A DNA stretch of 64,000 nucleotides from Gordionus sp. m RMFG-2023 (lineage: Eukaryota; Nematomorpha; Gordioida; Chordodea; Parachordodidae): contig NC_088775.1 of the NCBI RefSeq assembly GCF_954871325.1, positions 25,335,561-25,399,560 on the forward strand. The letters are read 5' to 3'. The translations under genes and the position numbers were made by a program. The notes beneath the pieces are model-generated. The model was not told where the DNA came from and made no database searches. It saw nothing but the letters and a program-made list of their open reading frames with translations. This document shows, one piece after another, positions 1 to 10,724 of the stretch (the stretch's first letter is position 1; the number at the start of each line of letters is the position of its first letter).

Positions 1-725
1 TAAATACAGCAATTCGCAGTTTAGTCATTTTAATTTAACATAAAATACGGCAATTCGTAGTTTATTTTATTTAATTTAACATTATATACGGCAATTCGTA
101 GTTTAGTCATCCAATCTTCCATAATTTTATCTAAATTTAACATTAAATACGGCAATTCGTAGTTTACTTAATTTAATTTAACATTATAAACCGCAATTCG
201 TAGTTTAGTCATTTTAATTTAACATAATATACTATTTAGAAAATTTAATTTAACATTAATTACGGCAATTCGTAGTTGTCATTTTAATTTAACATTATAT
301 AACGGCAATTCGCAGTTTAGTCATTTTAATTTAACATAAAATACGGCAATTCGTAGTTTAGTCACTTTATTTTAATATTAAATACGGCAATTCGTAGTTT
401 AGTCTCTTTATTTTAAGATTAGATACGGCAATTCGTAGTTTAGTCACTTTATTTTAAGATTAGATACGGCAATTCGTAGTTTAGTCATTTTATTTTAACA
501 TTAAATACGGCAATTCGCAGTTTAGTCATTTTAATTTAACATAAAATACGGCAATTCGTAGTTTATTCTATTTAATTTAACATTATATACGGCAATTCGT
601 AGTTTAGTCATCCAATCTTCCATAATTTTATCTAAATTTAACATTAATTTACGCAATTCGTAGTTTAGACATGGCAATTCGCAATTTACCTGGCAATTCG
701 TAGTTTATAGCAATTCGTATTTTAG
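1..725. repeat. ~40-bp minisatellite with higher-order repeat
   Basis: About 18 units carry the core GCAATTCGTAGTTTAG followed by an AT-rich spacer; most units are 39-42 bp and some ~60 bp. The first ~150 bp recur nearly unchanged at about 501-650, including the unusual spacer with CCAATCTTCC, so there is a higher-order period near 500 bp. The array continues beyond the left edge. Units shorten toward 725, where coding-like sequence begins. Confidence 0.9.
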
Positions 726-736
726 TCATGGCCAAA

Positions 737-1085
737 TTTACTATATGCAATGATAAATTATATCACCATGCACACAATTGGGAAGTTATTATGAACACTA
801 CTAGAAGAAAAGAACTTATTAAAACAGTTCACAGTGGTTGTGATAATAATATTGAAGCAATTTTTGCTAACCATTTTGGTATTAACATGACCTAAAAAAA
901 ATTGGCTGATAAGTAAAATATCTTCATTGTCATAATTAATATTTTATTTTAGCTTCTGGTGGCCAAATATGAAAGATGATGTAGTCAAATTTGTTAATTT
1001 TTGTGACACTTGTCAAAGGTGTAATACAAGATTTGATAAAACTACCAATGAGTTACAATCAATTCCTGTTAGAGCAATGGTAGTA
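737..1085 (+). pseudogene. Integrase zinc-binding (H2C2) domain remnant
   Basis: The + strand encodes a His-His-Cys-Cys integrase N-terminal domain: a histidine in LIKTVHSG, a second in NHFGIN, then FWWPNMKDDV and the Cys pair in CDTCQRC. A ~60-bp intron (GTAAAA...TTTTAG, about 899-952) splits the domain just before WWPNM. The downstream NELQSIPV resembles the linker leading to the integrase core. The zinc-binding order and the WP-M motif are typical of KRBA2/Ginger and Ty3-type integrases; the intron favours a Ginger-like or host-derived gene over an LTR element. Confidence 0.7.
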
Positions 1086-1722
1086 AAATTTACTATATAA
1101 AAACCATTGATTTCTTAAATTTTTTATAGTTTTAGTCATTTTAATTGTATATATTTTTTAAATATATTTTGTATTTATAGTCTTATTAATGATATGACAC
1201 TATTATCAATAGTTGGGATTGACAAATACAAAAGTATAAATTATGATTTTTAATAACAAAATATTTATAATATTTAGGCAATGTAGAGCTAATGAGTGCC
1301 TGTGGGAAACAGATAAAACCCCGAGAAAAGGTATAGTTTAAAAATAAATTAATTTTATATTTATATATTTATCAAGATGACACAATTAAAGCAGGACAGA
1401 AAAAAGGTTAAAACTTTTAAAAATATATTAAATAAATTTTAAGCAGTTCCCAGGTGAAAAGTTTCATGCTTCTACAATAAAAGGTATACGTTGATTTAAT
1501 TATTAAATAATATTCCTTTTTTATGTGATGAAGAAAATTTTCAAGAACCAGCAATTAAAAATGTAAAGCTTAATGCGGAAGAAAATCATATCAAGGGTAA
1601 TATTTTCATATATTTTATATTAAATCCTTTTTAAAAATATCTAGTTTTGAAATTACAAAATACGATAGTTGGAGAGGATTATAATTGTTAAAACAAAAAA
1701 GGTATAATAAAAAATATTTAAT

Positions 1723-2493
1723 ATACATATTTTTTAGATGATGGAGTTAAAACAATCAGTGAAGCATTGAAAATGCTAAAGCCTGATGACCATCGACCTT
1801 ATAGTAATATTTTTAAGAATTGATAAAATTAATTTTTTAATTTAATAGTTGCCCCGCCTCACAATTTGAAGATTGTAGATGGCGAAGTAGGCATGCAAAA
1901 TAAGAAAGGTATAAATTTGTATAATTAGTAGATTAATACCAATGACATATAATAATACCTAGACTGACGATTCATTCATTAAAATGCATTTTTAAGTGTC
2001 GTTAAAAGCAAATCAGCTGGACCCGCCATTTTGGTAACCTTTATAATAATTATTTTTATGTTAAAAACTAATATTAAATTGATAACTTACTTTCTTATTA
2101 TCTCGATGATCAGGCAATTCTTTAATAAAGTTTGCATCAGATATAATATAAAATTAGGCTCTCGTTTAAAATTTTAATATTTATTACAGTAACCAAGATG
2201 GCGTCTCTAGCTGATTTGTATTGATGTACACTTTTAATGAATGATCGTCAGTCTAGGTATTATTATATGTCATTGATTAATACATATTTTAAAATGATGG
2301 AGTTAAAACAATCAGTGAAGCATTGAAAATGCTAGAGCCTGATGACCATCGACCTTATAGTTACATTTTTAAGAATTTATAAAATTAGTTTTTTAATTTA
2401 ATAGTTGTACCGCCTCCCAATTTGAAGATTGTAGATGGCGAAGTAGGCAAGCTTAATAGGAACGGTATAAATTTGCATAATTAGTAGATTTAT
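1723..2493 (+). repeat. Tandemly duplicated two-exon unit split by a MITE
   Basis: A ~212-bp unit occurs at about 1723-1936 and 2280-2493 with only scattered differences. Each copy holds an exon-like block coding for DGVKTISEALKMLKP-like sequence, a ~50-bp intron-like gap ending TTTAATAG, and a second block coding for NLKIVDGEVG, followed by GTATAAATTTG. The copies were adjacent until the MITE at 1940-2275 entered between them. I do not recognise the peptide. Confidence 0.8.
1940..2275. mobile_element. MITE with ~90-bp inverted repeats and 8-bp TSD
   Basis: The 336-bp element begins CAATGACATATAATAATACC and ends with its reverse complement; the inverted repeats stay similar for about 90 bp, through the cognate pair CAAATCAGCT/AGCTGATTTG. 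It is flanked by an exact 8-bp duplication ATTAATAC (1932-1939 and 2276-2283). An 8-bp target duplication with CA-starting ends fits a non-autonomous hAT-type transposon. It has no coding capacity. Confidence 0.9.
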
Positions 2494-2509
2494 ACATATT
2501 TTTTAGATG

Positions 2510-3010
2510 ATAAAATTATGTTAGAGACAATGATTTCCAAAAAATATATTAAAAATCTTTTCCTTCCTACACACAGAAATTGGGAAATTTATCATTCTGA
2601 ACGCTTTCATTTTGCGATCTAGAAAAGATATCCAAAATATGATAATGATGTGATGGGAGATAATTTTTCCACCGAGCGGATATTATTGGTGATTGAAATT
2701 GTCTCTTCAGGTATATATATTTACAATAAATTAATGTTAATAATTATTATAGATGTATAACAAAGAAGTTTGTGATGACGAATGCCACTATAATTTTCTG
2801 AGACATCAATGCATTCTCTTTATGAGAAGCAAGGATATTGTTGAACAGATGGAGGGGTTTTTGGGAGAACCCGTTGACGTATATTTGGAGAGAACGGGCA
2901 TGGCCAAAAATGCAACTTATGAAACAGAGGTGGAGATAGTTGCAATGGCAACTATGCCTCAGACAAATATTATTATTCATACTATTTATAAATTGGCTTA
3001 TTATACCCCT
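2510..3010 (+). pseudogene. OTU-like cysteine protease domain remnant
   Basis: After an acceptor near 2505, an exon runs to about 2710 and includes a GDN...ERILLVIEIVSSG stretch placed like the GDGNCLFRAL helix of OTU proteases, but without a visible catalytic Cys. After an intron ending TATAG (2751) the next exon gives FMRSKDIVEQ, a YLERTGMAKNATYETEVEI block and MATMPQTNIIIHT, which matches the order 'YL-M---W-E-EI-A-A-----I-V' in the C-terminal half of OTU domains. An inactive remnant is likely. Confidence 0.5.
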
Positions 3011-3099
3011 ATTAAAATATTACATAATATCAAAAAATTTAATTCAAATATATATTTAAGAAATTATCGCGAGCATTTTGACTGCATAATAAATTTTAA

Positions 3100-3355
3100 T
3101 TTATCTTATTTATATCGCGTATTTTACTCACATCATATATATGTATTCATATCGCGTATCTCATTCACATCATATATCTTAATTATATCTCGTATCTTAT
3201 TTACATCATATATCTTATTTATATCGTGTATTTTTTTTACATCATATATATCTTATTTATATCGCGTATCTTATTTATATCAGGATATTTTTTTAAAGTT
3301 ATATCTCATATTTTTTAAAGCTGTTATATCTCATATTTTTTAAACTGTTATATCA
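3100..3355. repeat. Short tandem repeats around TTATTTATATCGCGTATC
   Basis: About six degenerate ~40-bp units contain TATCGCGTATC alternating with ACATCATATATC, then three ~25-bp units with GTTATATCTCATATTTTTTA. They extend the reading frame of the OTU remnant without plausible coding meaning. Confidence 0.8.
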
Positions 3356-3424
3356 TATTTATATATTAAGTTTTGACCTTTTTCAAGTTAAAAATAAATA
3401 TATAAATTTTGTAAAGAGAATAAA

Positions 3425-4335
3425 AATTTGTCATAAATGTCAAATAAGTGAGTAATTTTTAAATAATGTCAATATCACTATATTTATTATATTTAATCTT
3501 TACACGTCAGTCAAAAATGTCAATTTCCTTAAATCAGTGAGTAATTTTTATAAGGAGTAAAACATGTCAGTCAAAAATGTCAATATCATTAAATAAGTGA
3601 GTAATTTTTATAAGGAGTTAAACATGTCAGTCAAAAATGTCGATATCACTATATTTATATTTACCTTGAATTCACAGTGCCGCGATTGCGTTCGCGATTA
3701 AACAGCTGATAGTTTTTCAAAACCTGTTTATAGGATCAATATTTCTTTATCTCGATTATTATTATGAATTTAATTAAAGACAAAATTTATATTAATAAAT
3801 AAAAAATTGCTCTCATAAACAGATTTTTAAAATCGATCAGCTGTTATATCGCGATCGCAATAGCGCCACTATGAATTCATGGTTAATCAGTCAATGGTTT
3901 ATATCACTTAATTTATTATATATAATCTATAAACGTCAGTCAAATATGTCAATATCACTATATTTATTATATTTAATCATTAGATGTCAGTCAAAAATGT
4001 ATATCACTATATTAATTATATTTAATCTTTACGTCAGTCAAAAATGTTAATATTATTAATATTATTATATTTATAATATTTAATCTTTAAACGTCAGTCA
4101 AAAATGTTAATATCACTATATTTTTATATTTAATCTTTAAACGTCAGTGAAAAATGTCAATATTACTACATTTATTATATCTAATCTTTAAACGTCAGTC
4201 AAAAATGTCAATATCACTAAATTTATTTATTTATTTTTACAAGTCAGTCAAAAATGTCAATATCACTAAAAAATATAATATTAAATTTATGCACGTCAAT
4301 CGTAAATGTCAATATCACTATTGAGTAATTTTTAT
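3425..4335. repeat. ~52-bp satellite array (CGTCAGTCAAAAATGTCAAT)
   Basis: About 16 units share the core CGTCAGTCAAAAATGTCAAT followed by ATCACTATATTTATTATATTT-like sequence. Some units carry TGAGTAATTTTTATAAGGAG instead. The array is split by a MITE (3664-3882) and ends within 20 bp of the point where receptor pseudogene 1 becomes recognisable. Confidence 0.9.
3664..3882. mobile_element. Harbinger-like MITE with TTA target duplication
   Basis: The 219-bp element has ~70-bp inverted repeats (left CCTTGAATTCACAGTG, right CACTATGAATTCATGG). Both repeats hold CAGCTG and a run of CGCGAT-type palindromes. TTA flanks it on both sides (3661-3663, 3883-3885), the TWA duplication typical of PIF/Harbinger elements. 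It lies inside the ~52-bp satellite, so it postdates the array. Confidence 0.85.
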
Positions 4336-5771
4336 ACGGAGTAAAAATAGTCCGTTGCACCGGGATCAATTAAATACAGCAGCTATTAGGGATAAGTTTT
4401 GCATTTGGCATGAAATATAAATCAAAACGTTTAACGTAAGTAAAAAGATGAAAAATTCCTTTAAAAATTTGATAACAAATAGAAAGGGAAGTGTTATTTT
4501 TCTTTTCATTCACGCTTATCAATTTGAATATGTCTTAAATTCCATACATACCTCAAATTCCGATCCTGATTTTATATACGTAGGGATTGATACGTGGCCA
4601 TCGACGGAATAATTAGTAACGACAAGCATAGCAAAAATGGTTGAAGGAGCAGTAATAGTTTTGGAATTTGCCACTGAATCAACTTATTATTTATCTTGGT
4701 TACTGAATAATAATGAAAGATATCATTCATCGTTTTCTAGCATTAAAAATATTTTTTTAAATGGTGAAAATGATAATAAGTTTATTCCAAATATTAGTAA
4801 TGCGATGATTCAAGCTGATAAGATAATTTCTTTAAGCATAGATGCCACCCTGACTTTACTTTACTCTATAGACGATCTCATAAAGGATAAATGCTATGAT
4901 ATGAATAAAATCAAAATGAAAATTTGCATAATTGATAACGATTTACAATATTATATTCAAAATTTACCATTTTATGGATTGACTGGTAAAATTGAGTTTG
5001 GATTGGAACAATCATTAAATAATCCATTACGAATTGGCAACTTTCCCAAAGTTAAGGGTCGTTATAAAATTATTACGGTAGGAAATAATGATTATAGCAA
5101 GGAAAACGGGAGCCAATTAAAATTGCTAGCAAATTTCACATGGAAAAATTACACATATTACAATTATCTAACAGCTCCAACTTCAAGTGTTCAGCACCAT
5201 GTCGAATAGACCAAAATAAAATGACAACTTCAAGTATATGCTGTTGGAGATGAAGTAGTTCTTGTAGCGGCCAAGGAATCTTTATGCCACCAGATGAAAC
5301 TAATAATTTTCTGAGATGTTTATCTTGTTCCAATTACAAATGGTCCAGTTTACAGGACCGTATGTATAAACATGCCAAATTTCATATCCGACACTATTAT
5401 AATTATTGGAAAATAATCATCTCTTTCGCCTCCATGGGGATAATTTTGGCTATATCAATGGTTATATTTTATCTGAAACATTATGATGCTACCCCATTCA
5501 AATTAGAATTTCGATCGCTATTATATTTACAATACGTTGGAATAGTTTTTGGGTTTATATCTGTATTTCTTATGACTAGTTCTAATCCAAATAAATCCAA
5601 ATGTGAAGATGTCTTATTTTTGTACTTGTTATCAATTTCCCTTATTTTTGGTGCCTTGTTAAGTAAACAGAGCATAATAATTAAACAACTAAAAATTAAT
5701 AAACCGGGATTCAAAGATATAAATATGAAAAGCGAGCTCTTATCACGGCTATTCTAATAAGTTCTGTTCAG

Positions 5772-6909
5772 GTAAAATCTATATTTCAATGTTTATCCCC
5801 GTCCCTTCATACCAAAAATATTCTAAAAAGGGTCAATCATAATTTTGTAAATATTCCTTTTATTACTACTATCAAATAAAATTATATTAAAATTAACATA
5901 TCAAATATAAAATAAAATAAAACATTATTTTATAAAAACGGAGGTGGGACTACATGTTCCCAAAAAACATGAATAGTTATATATTAAATAGTTATTTGTA
6001 GATTTTGTTTTAAAAAATAGTATTCTTTTGGTTCTGATGTAAGGGCTCTTATCTTATCGCCTATATTTTTTAAGAATTTTAAAGTTTCGCTTGGCATATG
6101 TCCAAGGGAAGAGACGATCGGTATAAAAATATTTGATTGTATTACATTTTACTTCTAAATTATTGTAGTAGAAGAAAACGAACATTTTTATAAAGTAAAT
6201 ACTAGGAGTATAAACCTTGTAATGCTGTAATGCATAATATATTTACCCCGGTCCAAAATATTTTTATAATAGGGTTATTTAAAATGATTTAGTAAAAATA
6301 AAATATCCTCTAAATTTATTTTAGGAAATATGATATTAAAATTTTGCTTAAAAAGAATTATTTTAGAAAATATTGATTTTTATAAATGAATACAACAGGA
6401 AAAAATCTAATGGAAAGTATATTATATAAAACATATAAAAATATATATTTAATAAGAATATTTCCTTTTCATGATTGACCATGGAATCTTAACCCCTCAC
6501 TTTACTAATAGTCTTTATTATAATATTATTTAAAAGAAAGTATTTAGTATTAAAATAAAATCGCAGTAACATGCTTGATTAAAGTAATAACGAGATAAGG
6601 ATTGTGAATTAAATGAGCAGCAAAAAAAGTTTAGCACAGCGGGAGAACATGATACATATATAGAGGGATCCAAAGCAAATAGTTAGTGAAAAAGAAAAGG
6701 CCAATGTGATTTATAAATTTAAAAAGGGCCTTCATTGTGTTTTTATCAAACTAATTTGACAGAAACTCAATATGGAAATTAGTCCAATATTTTTATATAC
6801 AATAATAATCGATTGGCTTCGCCTTATGATTATGATTGAAACTTTTTCCTTTTTGAAAACTACCTATACTTATATATATTCTTAAATTAACAATATTTAT
6901 ATTTTTTAG
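5772..6909. other. Intron 3 of receptor pseudogene 1
   Basis: AT-rich intron, 1138 bp, between matched donor (5772) and acceptor (6909). It contains an antisense fragment of an RT-type mobile element (5930-6160); the rest shows no gene or clear repeat. Confidence 0.75.
5930..6160 (-). mobile_element. Fragment of RT-bearing element, C-terminal tail
   Basis: Minus-strand translation gives a stretch with SLGHMPSETLKFLKNIGDKI, which lines up with the extreme C-terminal 'ET-G--G---L-FL-EIG-RI' block found after the RT domain in a family of mobile-element polymerases. It overlaps in content with the longer fragment at 8445-9500, so it is a separate copy. Broken fossil; class of retroelement not settled. 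Confidence 0.5.
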
Positions 6910-7367
6910 ATCTTAGTGGTGACAATATATCTTATAATGGGAAACAAGTCTCTATATCATATCGAATTTATTGAGAAATCAATGTTGCTTTCTAACAACT
7001 CTAAAAATCATAGTATCCCTTATGTAAACGAATATTGTGCTCCTTACCTTATGGATAATGATTTCCTTCTCATAGAGTTATTCTTTCAGGCCCTGGTTTT
7101 GATATATCTATGCGCTCAAACCGTCCAGATAAATATAAAATTCACTCAAGCATATATGGAAATAAAAAATTTGCAGATAAATGTTTTATTGAATGTTTGT
7201 ATTATATTATAGGCGCATTGATATATTTTTCTGTGTTCGGGTTTGAATCGCGAATCGCATTACTTATCATATTTATACTATTTCTTTACGTGCAAATATT
7301 ATTTAATATTGTACCAAAAATAATTGCCATAAACAAGATGGCAGGTACCTTTTCAGCCGCACCTTAA

Positions 7368-8444
7368 CAACTTCATAGCAGAATTTGTTATTATTCCTTA
7401 ATTATTATCCTCTCTTTCATTAGTGATAATTTTTCAAGAATTTTTAAATATTTATTCTAGTTTATAAAATATGACTTAAATTATATAACTATATTAAACT
7501 ACAATTTTGAAATTCAGAAACTATACAAGATATGTATTTTCAGTTTCACTCATGGATTTTATTATCTATGTTGCTTTTTCTGATCTTTAAATTTATGTTA
7601 CTTTCTGAAACTGTAAGTTTATTTTAGAATTAAGCAAACATTTGTAATAATATTTTCCTTCAAATATTAAATATTTATTAGTTCAATAAATTTAATCAAA
7701 TTCTGTCACTTCCTCCCTAAAGAATATAAGATTTTTTTTACCTCAGTGGAGAGATATCACAAAATAGACTTGGAGATTTGCAGATCCAATTTACGATCCC
7801 TCAAGGATACAAGCCAGCCCGAAATATTTTTTTTGTCTTATTTTAAAAATAATTTATCTTTGTTATAAATATTATATTCTTTGTATTTAAAGTTTTTTTG
7901 ATTTATTTTGTTATTCTTGAATTTAATCGTTTTACAAAATAAATTACTATGATATAAACATGTAAGTTAAACGTAAAGGCTAACTTAAAATATAAATAAG
8001 AAAGGACTAGATACGCCTTTAGCTGGAGATTTAGCAACCTCTTTTGAAAGTGTAGCACACGTTTATTTAGAAATTAGATCTCATTTAGAAATTTTAGGTT
8101 CTGGTTTGTCTTATTTTTGAAACTTATTTCTGTTAAGCCTAGGCTAATTATAATTTGAATTAGAACATCCTATTTAAAGGAAATAAAGAATGTGTACATT
8201 AAGTAAATATTATTTATTATTAAAATCAATTTTTTATTAAAATTCATATACAAATATGATAAAATATTATTATTTAAAAATTAACATATAGTATAGAGAA
8301 TATAATTGTCATATATCAGTTTAAGTTAAAAAAAAAGATTGATACAAATGTATATTTTTATAAAAAGAAAAAAACATTTTTTAAAAAAATATCAAATGGC
8401 GAGGTCAGGCCATGATGTTTTAAATATTTGATAATTAGATCTAA
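7368..8444. other. AT-rich intergenic sequence
   Basis: No convincing gene. A short GC-richer patch near 7740-7825 (GGAGATTTGCAGATCC) may be an old transposon end. Otherwise nothing seen. Confidence 0.6.
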
Positions 8445-9500
8445 TTATAGAACGGAGATTTTCTGCTTGAGTTTGTAAAATGGAGAAAGGTATGATTTTT
8501 TTATTGATTTGGATATTATTTTGACTAGATCTAAAGCCGCTTGCCCAAAAGAGCAGGTTGATGTAGCTGCTATGGGAACAAAGTGGCTATCACACATTAG
8601 GTGTGAGTATTTTATATTTTTTAGAGATTTGGCTCTGTTAAGGGGATCATGGGAATTATTAGATGGAGCCATGGTATCAATGCAGGTAAAATCCCACATT
8701 AAAGGCTTTCCCATGAAAAAAGGTACGACGGTTTTGTCGTCATGGCGTTTTTTATCTAAAAAGGATGTAGGTTCTAAAATACAGGGAAAATTTGGCTTTA
8801 TTTAAAAAAGAAGCTATTATTGCATTTATTTTATAATGTCGGCTGATTTTTGATATAAATTTAGAATGGAGAGCGTGTCTCCCATACGCGGCTTCCGATT
8901 GATTGCATTTAATGCAAATATAATGGTTTAGGAAAGGTACGCCCAAGCGTAAATTGACTGCATAACGAAAAGCGTCGTTATCTATTAGTATGGTTATTTA
9001 AAATGATGGGATATGAATCTAACCATTCATGGCCAGAGTTGTTGAAATTAAGAGATCTTAGGAGGGATTTATATTGGTGATCATCGCTCAAGTTGAGGTA
9101 AGCTAAGGAACGAGATACCAATCCTTGATCCCAATCTTTTTGTTTCAGACATATATTCCAACAACGTAAGGCTTCATCTAATAAATTATCTTTCGATGGT
9201 AATAATTTGCGAGGTAATATTTTTTATTGATAAGGTTGATGAGATGAAGGAAACAAGGGCTATAAATGCCGATCTTAGGCCTAGTCCTCCGGATTTACAA
9301 GGGAGGGTTGCTTGAAGTTAGAATCAAGTTTGATGTTTAATAACTCTGTCATTATTTGTAGTATAATTTGTTCATATTCTTTTAAAAGAATTTCAAAAGA
9401 GAAGGCATCAGAAGTTTTTAAACAATACTGGATTTGTGGTATTAAAAGGGCGTTTTTGAGAATGTAATATGCTTGATGGATGGGTAATTTTTTTTAAATC
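8445..9500 (-). mobile_element. RT-bearing mobile element, 3' part
   Basis: The minus strand encodes, in order from 9500 downward: an L-EY-QI segment and GGLGLRS-like block, a 'HEWLDSYPI' stretch, 'NLRLGVPF', a Cys/His block (CIKC...GRHALH...SRHYKIN), and GKPLMWDFTCIDTMAPS, then SHFVPIA and a short tail. This order matches the region C-terminal to the RT domain in widespread animal mobile-element polymerases ('RLG--C----C-CG...HGLSC...GR--RH--IN...WD-TC-DT-APS'). The RT domain itself is not in the window. It is a broken fossil with a handful of breaks. I cannot assign the retroelement class. Confidence 0.6.
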
Positions 9501-9870
9501 GATAGTTTGGGGAATAGTAAAAAATATTATTTATTATTATATATTTTTTCGGTTAAATGGCCTCCTTCTTTTTAGGCTGTTTAGAGCGATATAGATAGAT
9601 AAACAGATGACTGTTTGGAAATAAGACAAACCAATACATTATTATTTTATTTAGATAAATTTAAAAAAATTTTACAGTTTTTTTTAAAATAAAATATATT
9701 ATTAATAATCTAAAACATTCTATTTAATAATAATAGATGATAATTATTGTCTGGCCAGGTTTTAAGTGAAAACAAGAATATTATTGTTAAATAGATGTAT
9801 CTTTTTGTGAAATTGAGATGTTAGTTAGTTATATATCTGCACTGGGTCTGGCCTAATTTAAAAAATTTTG
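9501..9870. other. AT-rich intergenic sequence
   Basis: No gene seen; simple AT-rich sequence between the RT fragment and the inverted-repeat element. Confidence 0.5.
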
Positions 9871-9874
9871 GACA

Positions 9875-10425
9875 GGGCTGGTGTAGTATTGTAAAATCAA
9901 TACCGTATTGATAATATATGATCGAACCTCAACTTTTACGAATAAAATCTAAAATATAATTTACAAATCTTTGAATCGACATTTATAGATGAATCGACAA
10001 TTATAGATTAGCACATCACAAAATTTTACAGATTCTCATTCAATCAATAAGGTACATTCAATTTATTTGAATTCATAATATCATTTATAAAACTTTAATC
10101 AACACTTATAGAGCACTTAACATAAATAATTTTTTACAAATCGAAAATTGCCGTCAATATTTTTGAAGCAATGAATAAATATATAATAATAAATATTTTA
10201 CAATTTTAATGGCCGTCAATATATTTGAATGAAAAAATATATAATGAATAAATATTTTACATTAATGGCCGCCAATATATTTGACGCGATGAAAACATCT
10301 CTTAAAAATCAATACGGTATTGATTCTACAATATAAAAATATCACTACGATTGAATCTATAATGATATCAATACGGTATTTAAGCTACAAAGGGTATTGA
10401 TTTCACACCTACACCGAGTCAGGCT
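9875..10425. mobile_element. Inverted-repeat element with palindromic ATCAATACCGTATTGAT
   Basis: The left side has GGTGTAGTATTGTAAAATCAATACC and the right side its approximate reverse complement (GGTATTGATTTCACACCTACACC), each next to copies of the near-palindrome ATCAATACCGTATTGAT (about 9898, 10310 and 10356). Inside are about three ~60-bp degenerate units with GGCCGTCAATATATTTGA. No coding capacity. Ends and target duplication are not certain. Confidence 0.6.
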
Positions 10426-10549
10426 TAAATCTCTTAAATATGATACAATCATATTTTGTCAAACAAATTAATAAATTTTATTCTTGCAAGAAACAAGGCT
10501 CTAATATTTTTTTACAATCAAAAAAAGGATAAATTTTTCTATATTTAAA

Positions 10550-10724
10550 TAAATTCCAGGCTGGGTGGATAAATAATTCTTATTTTTATTTCGGGGAGGG
10601 CTTTTTTGAGACAAATAAAAAAAAATTTCTTTCGTGATCGCCGGGCAGGACAATTTTTTTGAAAAAAAATTAAAAAATTTGGACCGGGCCGGGTTTAAAG
10701 AATTTGTCACGATGCAGACCACTA
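10550..10724. mobile_element. hAT-related terminal fragment with GGCC-rich repeats
   Basis: Contains GACCGGGCCGGG and ends GATGCAGACCACTA, matching the terminal ATGCAGATCACTA of the element at 59963-60342. A partial member of the same GC-rich-ended family as the large hAT shell. Confidence 0.5.

Larger units (their letters stand above)
725..3015 (+). mobile_element. Ginger/KRBA2-like integrase element, decayed
   Basis: Two recognisable domains lie in one orientation: an integrase zinc-binding domain (737-1085) and an OTU-like protease remnant (about 2640-3000). Between them are several short exon-like blocks ending in AAAG before GTATA and starting after TTTTAG, so the source gene had many small introns. 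The integrase catalytic core is not visible. An integrase joined to an OTU protease is, as I recall, a trait of Ginger-type DNA transposons and KRBA2-like genes; that family assignment is inference. The element is broken, holds an internal exon duplication and a later MITE, and shows no terminal repeats that I can see. Confidence 0.55.
4352..7367 (+). pseudogene. Class C GPCR (mGluR-like), truncated copy 1
   Basis: Homologous to receptor genes 2 and 3 from the middle of the ligand-binding domain to the end of helix 7. Exon 3 is present from about 4355 to 5771 (donor CAG/GTAAAA) and exon 4 is 6910-7367 (acceptor TTTTTTAG). Exons 1 and 2 and the start of exon 3 are absent; satellite DNA replaces them. 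In-frame stops lie at 4418-4420, 4610-4612 and 5251-5253, and single-base losses shift frame near 5190 (start of the cysteine linker), 5730 (before helix 4) and 7205 (helix 6). Conserved stretches include SNSDPDFIYVGID, FKLEFRSLLYLQYVG and SKQSIIIK. It is closest to gene 2 by eye. A non-functional relic of a same-strand duplication. Confidence 0.9.
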
